DNA from: Geobacter sp.
GTDB lineage: Bacteria > Desulfobacterota > Desulfuromonadia > Geobacterales > Geobacteraceae
DNA length: 8,951 bases
Assembly (NCBI GenBank): GCA_003499925.1
Contig: DNRQ01000220.1
Coordinates: 25,986-34,936 of the forward strand
Direction: 5' to 3'
Made by a program: the position numbers and the translations under genes. Under the pieces are notes generated by a model, which ran no database searches, was not told the origin of the DNA, and saw nothing but the letters and a program-made list of their open reading frames with translations. Every line of letters starts with the position of its first letter. The first letter of the stretch is position 1. Below, piece after piece: positions 1-6,500 of the stretch.

Positions 1-5
1 TCAAG

Positions 6-117
6 GGGGAGGGGGTGCTTGCGCAGCGTGCGGAAGATCAGCACTAATCGGGTAACTAATGGCAGTGACCCCAACCCTCCCCCGTAAAGGGGAGGGAGTT
101 TTTTACTCACCCCAACC
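6..117 (+). repeat. Left copy of flanking inverted repeat
   Basis: This intergenic element recurs in reverse complement at about 8843-8951. The clearest block is 17-67, beginning GCTTGCGCAGCGTGCG and ending AATGGCAGTG. It matches the other copy at roughly 80% of positions by eye, with small gaps. Similarity continues into a C-rich/G-rich hairpin with a (G/A)TAAA loop and then an ACCCC(A/T)ACCC stretch. No reading frame is evident. It looks like a dispersed palindromic intergenic repeat rather than an insertion sequence end. Confidence 0.75.
75..104 (+). terminator. Rho-independent terminator-like hairpin inside the left repeat
   Basis: A perfect 8-bp stem, CCCTCCCC (75-82) with GGGGAGGG (89-96), has a 6-nt loop and is followed two bases later by six T (99-104). 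That is the form of an intrinsic terminator for + strand transcription arriving from outside the window. The corresponding hairpin in the right copy lacks the T-run, so the terminator property belongs to this copy only. Confidence 0.6.
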
Positions 118-212
118 CTCCCCTAGAATGCCGCTCCTACAGAACTGCTCCTGAATCTGCAGTGCTCCCGTACCTCCTCTTGAAGGGGGGATACTGCATG
201 CTTCTTTCCCCT

Positions 213-241
213 TTGACATGAGTATCAAGACATAATATAGT
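213..241 (+). promoter_or_regulatory. Sigma70-type promoter for the giant gene
   Basis: TTGACA at 213-218 is a perfect -35 consensus. TATAGT at 236-241 matches the -10 consensus at five of six positions, and the spacer is exactly 17 bp. The surrounding 215-245 stretch is AT-rich compared with the rest of the window. Transcription would start near 247-249, leaving a leader of about 265 nt before the ATG at 515. The call rests on sequence alone. Confidence 0.6.
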
Positions 242-378
242 ACGCGCCTGTTGGAACAACTTCATAAGGTATGACACACTCAGTACTTCGTTTGGTGTAA
301 GGCCAGAGAGAGTACAGGCGGTTATTATCCAGAAAGACGCCCTGTCTCTTCACGTTCCTCACCTATACCCGCCCTGCG

Positions 379-395
379 CTCCCCTTGAAGGGGAG
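379..395. repeat. CTCCCC / GGGGAG palindrome in the leader
   Basis: CTCCCC (379-384) pairs with GGGGAG (390-395) across a TTGAA loop. In DNA, the symmetry extends to CTCCCCTT/AAGGGGAG around a single central base. A similar but degraded sequence, CCTCTTGAAGGGGGG, lies at about 175-190, so several related palindromes are scattered upstream of the gene. No T-run follows, so it is not an intrinsic terminator, although it would fold in the transcript. Confidence 0.55.
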
Positions 396-502
396 GGTGG
401 TTATTAAGCGGAAGATGAATCTTGATCTGCTTTATTTGAAAACGTTGCTGAAACTGTCTTTCGAACCAACCTCCATAACCGCTCAAAGTTCGACAGGCTC
501 TT

Positions 503-510
503 GGAGGAGG
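503..510 (+). promoter_or_regulatory. Ribosome binding site
   Basis: GGAGGAGG contains two overlapping Shine-Dalgarno cores, GGAGG at 503-507 and at 506-510, spaced 7 and 4 nt from the ATG at 515. This is strong support for that start over the internal ATG at 524. Confidence 0.8.
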
Positions 511-514
511 GGGA

Positions 515-3500
515 ATGAAAGGGATGGCTGGTCCGTGGGTAAAATGGTTCTTCACTTTTTTATGTCCTGTTTTTATGGTTTTCACCTGCAATGTTACAGC
601 CTCGGCGGCGGTGACCGTAACGCAGGTAACGGCCGGCGAGTATCATACTCTGGCGCTGAAAAGCGACGGTTCGCTCTGGTCCTGGGGATATAACGATGAT
701 GGCCAGCTCGGTATCGGGACCACGACAAGTAAAGCTACCCCCACCCGCATAGGTAGCGCTACCGACTGGGTACAGGCGTCGGCAGGTTCCTATCACAGTG
801 TGGCGATCAAGAGCGACGGCTCCCTCTGGGCCTGGGGGAGTAACGATGAAGGCGAACTCGGTATAGGATCTACCATCGCCAAATCCTCCCCCAATCGGGT
901 CGGCAGCGCTACCGACTGGAAGCTGGTTGCCGGCGGCCTTAATTACACCTTGGCCATCAAAAACGACGGCTCTCTCTGGGCTTGGGGAGCCAATTACAAC
1001 GGGCGACTGGGCGACGGGACCACGAACGGCAGGTCGACCCCCACCCGCATTGGTGACGGCAACGATTGGAAGCTTGCTGCCGCGGGGGAGTATCATAACG
1101 CGGCAATCAAGAGCGACGGCTCGCTCTGGACTTGGGGAAGCAACTACAGCAGCCAGCTCGGTGACGGGACCACGTACGACCAGTATGCCCCCACCCGCAT
1201 CGGCAACGCCAACGATTGGAAACAGGTCGCAGCCGGTGGCGCTCACAGCGTTGCCATCAGGAACGACGGCTCCCTCTGGGCCTGGGGAAATAACTTCTCC
1301 GGCCAGCTGGGCGACGGGACCACGACGAGTAAAGCAAATCCGACCCGCATCGGTACCGCAACCAACTGGAAGACGGTGAGCGCCGGAAGCTTCCACACCA
1401 TGGCCGTCAAGAGCGACGGTTCCCTTTGGGGGTGGGGGAACAACTTTACCGGTCAACTCGGCGACGGGGGGGACGGAATTACCTCCACTCCTGTCCGCAT
1501 CGGTGCCGCAAAAGATTGGCAGGATCTGTTGGCCGGGGCAGATAGCAGCTTTGGGGTGAGAGAGAGCGGCTCTCTCTGGGCCTGGGGGAGCAATTGGTCG
1601 GGGAAGCTTGGCGACGGCAGTTCGGCGGACCAGGGGAGCCCGATACTGGTCCTGGCCGGGGAAGCCGCGGACACGACCTCCCCGGTCGTCGGCATCTTCA
1701 CCATGCCGGGGGCGACTGCCGCCGCCACCGTTCCGATAACCGGGTTTGCAGCCAGCGACGATGTCGGGGTTACCGAATACTGCGTCAGTGAGGCCGGCAC
1801 TCCGGCTCCTTGCAACTGGTCCGCGACCAAACCTGCGAACTATACCTTCACCAGTTCCGGGTGGAAAACCGTCTACGCATGGGCGGCGGACCGCGCCGGA
1901 AACGTCTCGCTTCGAGCATCCGCCTCTGTCACGGCAACCGACGCCACGGCTCCAGCGGTCACCGCCTTCGCAATACCTGCCAGCTGGCAGTCTCCCCATG
2001 TGCCGATAACCGCACTGAGCGCCAGCGACGATTTCGCCGTCGGCGGGCTCTGCGTCAGCGAATCGAACTCCGCCACCGGCTGCGATTGGAGCTCCGCCGC
2101 TGCCACTTTGCACTCCTTTGCCGGAGTCGCGGCGGGAACTCCGGCCGTCAAAACCCTGTACGCCTTTGCCAGGGATCTCTCCGGCAACGTCTCCGATTCC
2201 AGGGCGGCGACCGTCACCATTACTCTCGCCCCGCCGGAGCTCTGGAGCCAGAACGGCCTGAGCGGACACAAGATCACCAAGTTGTCGGTCTCCTCCGGCT
2301 TTGCCGCGGATGCTACCGTGTATGCGGCAACCGCGGGAGGGGGAAATTTCGTCTCCGGCGATGCGGGAGCCTCGTGGCGCAGCCGGGAAAGCGCCATCCC
2401 CGAGTTTCCCCTGCAGCAGACGCAGTTCGCCATCTCGGCGGACGGCAGGAAGGTCCTGAAGTCCACCGACGCCGGGCAGAACTGGAGCAGTGTCCTGACC
2501 CAGACCAGGACGGTCTTCTTCAAACTGCTGCAATCGCCCGGCTATGAAACGGATCATACCGTCTATGTCACTGCGGATTACGACGCCTCGGGCCAGATCT
2601 GGAGGACGACCGACGGGGGGACGACCTGGGTACAGTTCGGCGGTCCCCAGATGTGGAGCATGACGGCACCGGTACTGGAGATCTCACCCGGCTATGCCAC
2701 GGACAAGACGGTCTTTGTCGGTATTGCCGACTGGTACCGGCCCTTCCGCGTTATGACCTACGTCGACGGTGCGCTGAAGCAGCAGTACGAGATCCCCAAC
2801 ACCCTCGGGTCGGTCTGGCTCTCCTTCACCGTCTCCCCGCAGTTCGCCGTCGATCATACCGTTTATGCGTGCACGAGCAGCGGCCTGTACAGATCCAGCG
2901 ACGGCGGGGCCGGCTGGTCGGGGACCGGCATTCAGGCTGCCGCTCTCTTTGTTTCTCCCATGTATCACGTGCTCCTGGCCAGGACCGCCGACGGGCTGCT
3001 CAGATCGACCGACAGGGGAGGAACCTGGACCAAAGCGGGATTCGCGGCGGACGCGCTCTTCTTCGCTCCCGATTACGGCAGTCGCAGCCTCACCCTCTAC
3101 GCTCTCTCCAACGGCTCCGGACTCCACAAAAGCGTCGATGGAGGGATTAGCTGGAGTGACGAAAACGTCGGGCTCACCAGCCTCAAGCTTACCACGCTCG
3201 CCTTTGCTCCCGACGGCGCCACCGTTTTTGTCGGCACGGAAAACGGCGTCTTCAACAACGCCGGAGTCGCGGCAGCCGTAGACCGTTCGGCACCGGTGAT
3301 CTCCGCCTTCAGCACGGTCTCGTTCTCATCAAGCCTGAACGTCCCGATCACCGCCTTCAGCGCCGGCGACAACGTGAACGGATACTGCCTGCAGCGGACC
3401 AACAGCGTGGCAGGGTGCCTCTGGAGTTCGGTTCCTCCGGCTTCCTACCTCTTCAGCGACCTTCCGATCGGTCTTCTTGGCAGCAGAACCCTCTATGCCT

Positions 3501-6500
3501 TTGCCAGGGACATCTCGGGAAACATCTCCGACTCCCGCTCCTCCTCGGTGGCAATCGTGGCGCCGCTGCCGGCCGGGGACGATTTCGAACTGGCCAACCG
3601 GGGGAAGCTCCCCTGGCAGGGGTCGTGGCTGTTCAGCAAGGCCAATGGCTGGGACGGAACGGTGCCTCACGGCGGGGACTTCGTGATGAAGGCGCCGGAA
3701 ACCGGCGATTCCCGAAGCTCCAGCATGCAGTTGACGGTGCCGACCGAGGCGGGAGAGTTCAGCTTCTGGGTCAAGGTGAGTGCCGAAAACAACTACGATT
3801 TTCTAAACTTCTACATCGACGGCGCCCGGCAGGGAAGCTGGACCAACGAGGTTCCCTGGACCAGGGTCACCTACAGCATCCCCTCCGGTACCCATACCTT
3901 CAGATGGTCCTATGCCAAGGATTCATCCAACGCGATGAACTACGATACCGCCTGGGTGGATGACATCGTTTTCCCGGCTGCCGTTGCCGACGGCACGGCG
4001 CCGACCGTCACAGCGTTCGGCATTGCCGCGTCATCCAACGCGCCAACCGTCCCGGTCACAGCCTTCACTGCAACGGACAACAAGGGGGTGGCCGGATTTT
4101 GCCTCACGGAGACGGACCAGGCGGGTCAATGCAGCTGGAGTAGCGCCAAGCCGGCAAGCTACACCTTTAGCGGGGTGCCCGAGGGTGCGGCGAGTTCCAG
4201 GACTCTTTTCGCTCGGGTGGTGGACAAGTCGGGCAACATCTCGGCGTCCGTGTCAGCCGTTACCAGCATCACCCTTGCCACCCGCCCGACCGTCACGACC
4301 ACGATCCCTGCCAACGCCGCCAGCGCCGTGGCCGTTGCCGACACCGTTGTTAGCGCCACTTTCAGCGAGGCGATGAATCCCGCCGCAACAACCTCGGGCC
4401 GATTCACGCTGTCACGCTGGATCGGCTTCAAGGCGCTGGCAGCGGGAGTGGGACACACCGTTGCCCTGAAGGGTGACGGAACCGTGTTGGCCTGGGGCGA
4501 CAATGCCAACGGCCAGGCCATCGTGCCGGCAGGGCTTTCAGGCGTCATCTCCGTCGCAGCCGGTGCAAATCACTGCGTGGCGCTCAAGGGGGATGGTAGC
4601 GTCATTGCCTGGGGGGACAACTCCGCCGGTCAGCGTACCGTTCCCGAGGGGCTTGCCGGGGTGGTCGCCATTGCCGCGGGTAAGAAGCATACGGTGGCGC
4701 TCAAAGGCGACGGAACCGTGGTCGCCTGGGGCGATGATTCGGAGGGACAGATGAGCGTTCCCTCCGGGCTCGGCGGTGTGGCGGCCATTGCTGCCGGGGG
4801 GAACAACACGGCAGCGGTGAAGAGTGACGGCACCGTGGTCCAGTGGGGCAACAATCCCGACCTGGTCCCTTCCGGCCTTTCCGGCGTCGTCTCGGTTGCC
4901 GCGGCGGACCATTTCACGGCGGTGCTAAAAAGCGACGGGACCATGGCCGCCTGGGGTTACAACGACCTGGGGCAGGCAAACATTCCCGAAGGGCTATCGG
5001 ACGTTGCAGCGATCGCCGCCGGGGGAAGCCGCGTCCATGCCGTGAAACGGGACGGCTCCGTCGAGAGCTGGGGGGATACCAGCTTCGGTCTGGACGCTCC
5101 TCCCGCCGGAGTTTCGGGGGTGATCGCAGTTGCCGCAGGCGACTCCCACAGCGTCGCGCTGAAAGCCGACGGCACGGCGATCGGTTGGGGAGCCAACGAC
5201 AAGGGACAAACCTCGATACCTGCCGGGGTGTCTGCCGTCAGCGCCGTTGCGGCGGGAGGTTTTCATTCTCTCGCCATCAACGGTGACGGGTCCGTAGTAG
5301 CATGGGGAGCCAACGGTGACGGACAGGCAACCATCCCGGTGCCGCTTGCCGGGGTGACCGCCATTGCCGCAGGGGGATACCACAGCCTTGCGCTGAAGGA
5401 TGATGGCACCGTGGCGGCATGGGGCAACAACTCAATGAAGCAAACGGAGCTTCCTGCCGGATTGACGGGAGTTACCGCAATTGCCGCCGGGGGCTACCAT
5501 AATCTCGCCCTGACAGGGGGAATCGTTTCGGCCTGGGGATACAATTCCCACGGGCAGATCACGATCCCCCCCGGCCTTTCGGGGGTGGCAGCCGTCGCAG
5601 CCGGGTACAGTCACTCGCTGGCTCTGAAAAGCGACGGATCGGTTGCCGCTTGGGGTTATGACGGTTATGGCCAGGTTGCCGTCCCTCCTGGATTGTCGGG
5701 TGTCATCGCCATTGCCGCCGCCGGCTACCACTCCCTGGCCCTGAAGGATAACGGCACGGTCACGGCTTGGGGCTCGAATTCAAGCGGCCAGACCACTGTC
5801 CCCGCCGGGCTGGCTGGGGTCGTCGCCATCGCTGCAGGCAGTGACCACAGCGTAGCGTTGAAAAGTGACGGCACCGTGGTGCTATGGGGGGGCAATTATT
5901 ACGGCCAGAGAAACCTCCCTCCGGGGTTGTCGGGCATCGTTGCCATCGCAGCCAAAGATTATTACAACCTGGCCGTGAAGAGCGACGGTACGGTGATCGC
6001 CTGGGGCTTGAATTCCTCCGGCCAGATCAACGTTCCGATTCTTTCCGAGCCGGTCGCCGGTTCCATCTCCTGGGAAGCGGCACTGAGCGCAAGGTTCACT
6101 CCGTCCGCCCCTCTTGCCTACGGTGAGAGATATCTGGCCTCGATCGTCGGCCGCAGCGCCGAAGGCATCCCGATGGCCGCTCCTGCCGCCTGGCGTTTCA
6201 CCACCTTTGCCCCCCTGCCGCCGGTGTTGACCGCTAAACCCGCCGTGTTGAGCAATTCGAAAACGGCTACCTTTGCCTTCTCTTCCAACCATCCGTCCGC
6301 GGTTTTCACCTGCAAGCTGGACGACGGTGACTACGCCCCCTGCGGCACTCCGTACTCCTACGACAACCTGGCAGACGGCAGCCATAGCTTCACCGTACAG
6401 TCGAAGGAGCAGACCGGGGAGCCGATCGCCACGCCGACTTCCTTTGCCTGGACCATCGACACCCTGGCGCCTGATACCGGACTCCCGGGGACGCCGGCCA

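Larger units (their letters stand above)
248..514 (+). other. Long 5' leader without a recognised riboswitch
   Basis: This stretch between the predicted transcription start and the ATG has no convincing gene. I looked for a c-di-GMP (GEMM) type aptamer, because these are common before secreted-protein genes in Geobacter relatives, and did not find its conserved segments. It holds a small hairpin, GTTG/CAAC (250-260), the G/C-rich palindrome at 379-395, and TTCGACAGGCTC (489-500), which resembles a common dispersed repeat core. The small reading frames here overlap repeats and lack ribosome binding sites. Confidence 0.45.

Noticed and set aside
248..380. Possible c-di-GMP (GEMM) riboswitch in the leader
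   Set aside because: The conserved aptamer segments could not be found by eye, so no call is made.
325..693. Small frames on both strands in the leader and signal peptide region
   Set aside because: They span the palindromic repeat or overlap the real start, show no ribosome binding site, and have biased composition.
617..1666. CRISPR-like regularly spaced repeats
   Set aside because: The 150-nt period is a coding tandem repeat with imperfect, in-frame conserved codons; there are no short identical repeats with unique spacers.
560..2557. A 665-codon open frame on the minus strand opposite the gene's first quarter
   Set aside because: It mirrors the repeat period of the + strand gene and gives low-complexity G/R/P-rich protein with no domain. 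It is a shadow caused by high GC and repeated codons.
2228..3274. Sialidase activity for the BNR region
   Set aside because: Asp-boxes are present, but the arginine triad and FRIP motif expected of sialidases are not visible.
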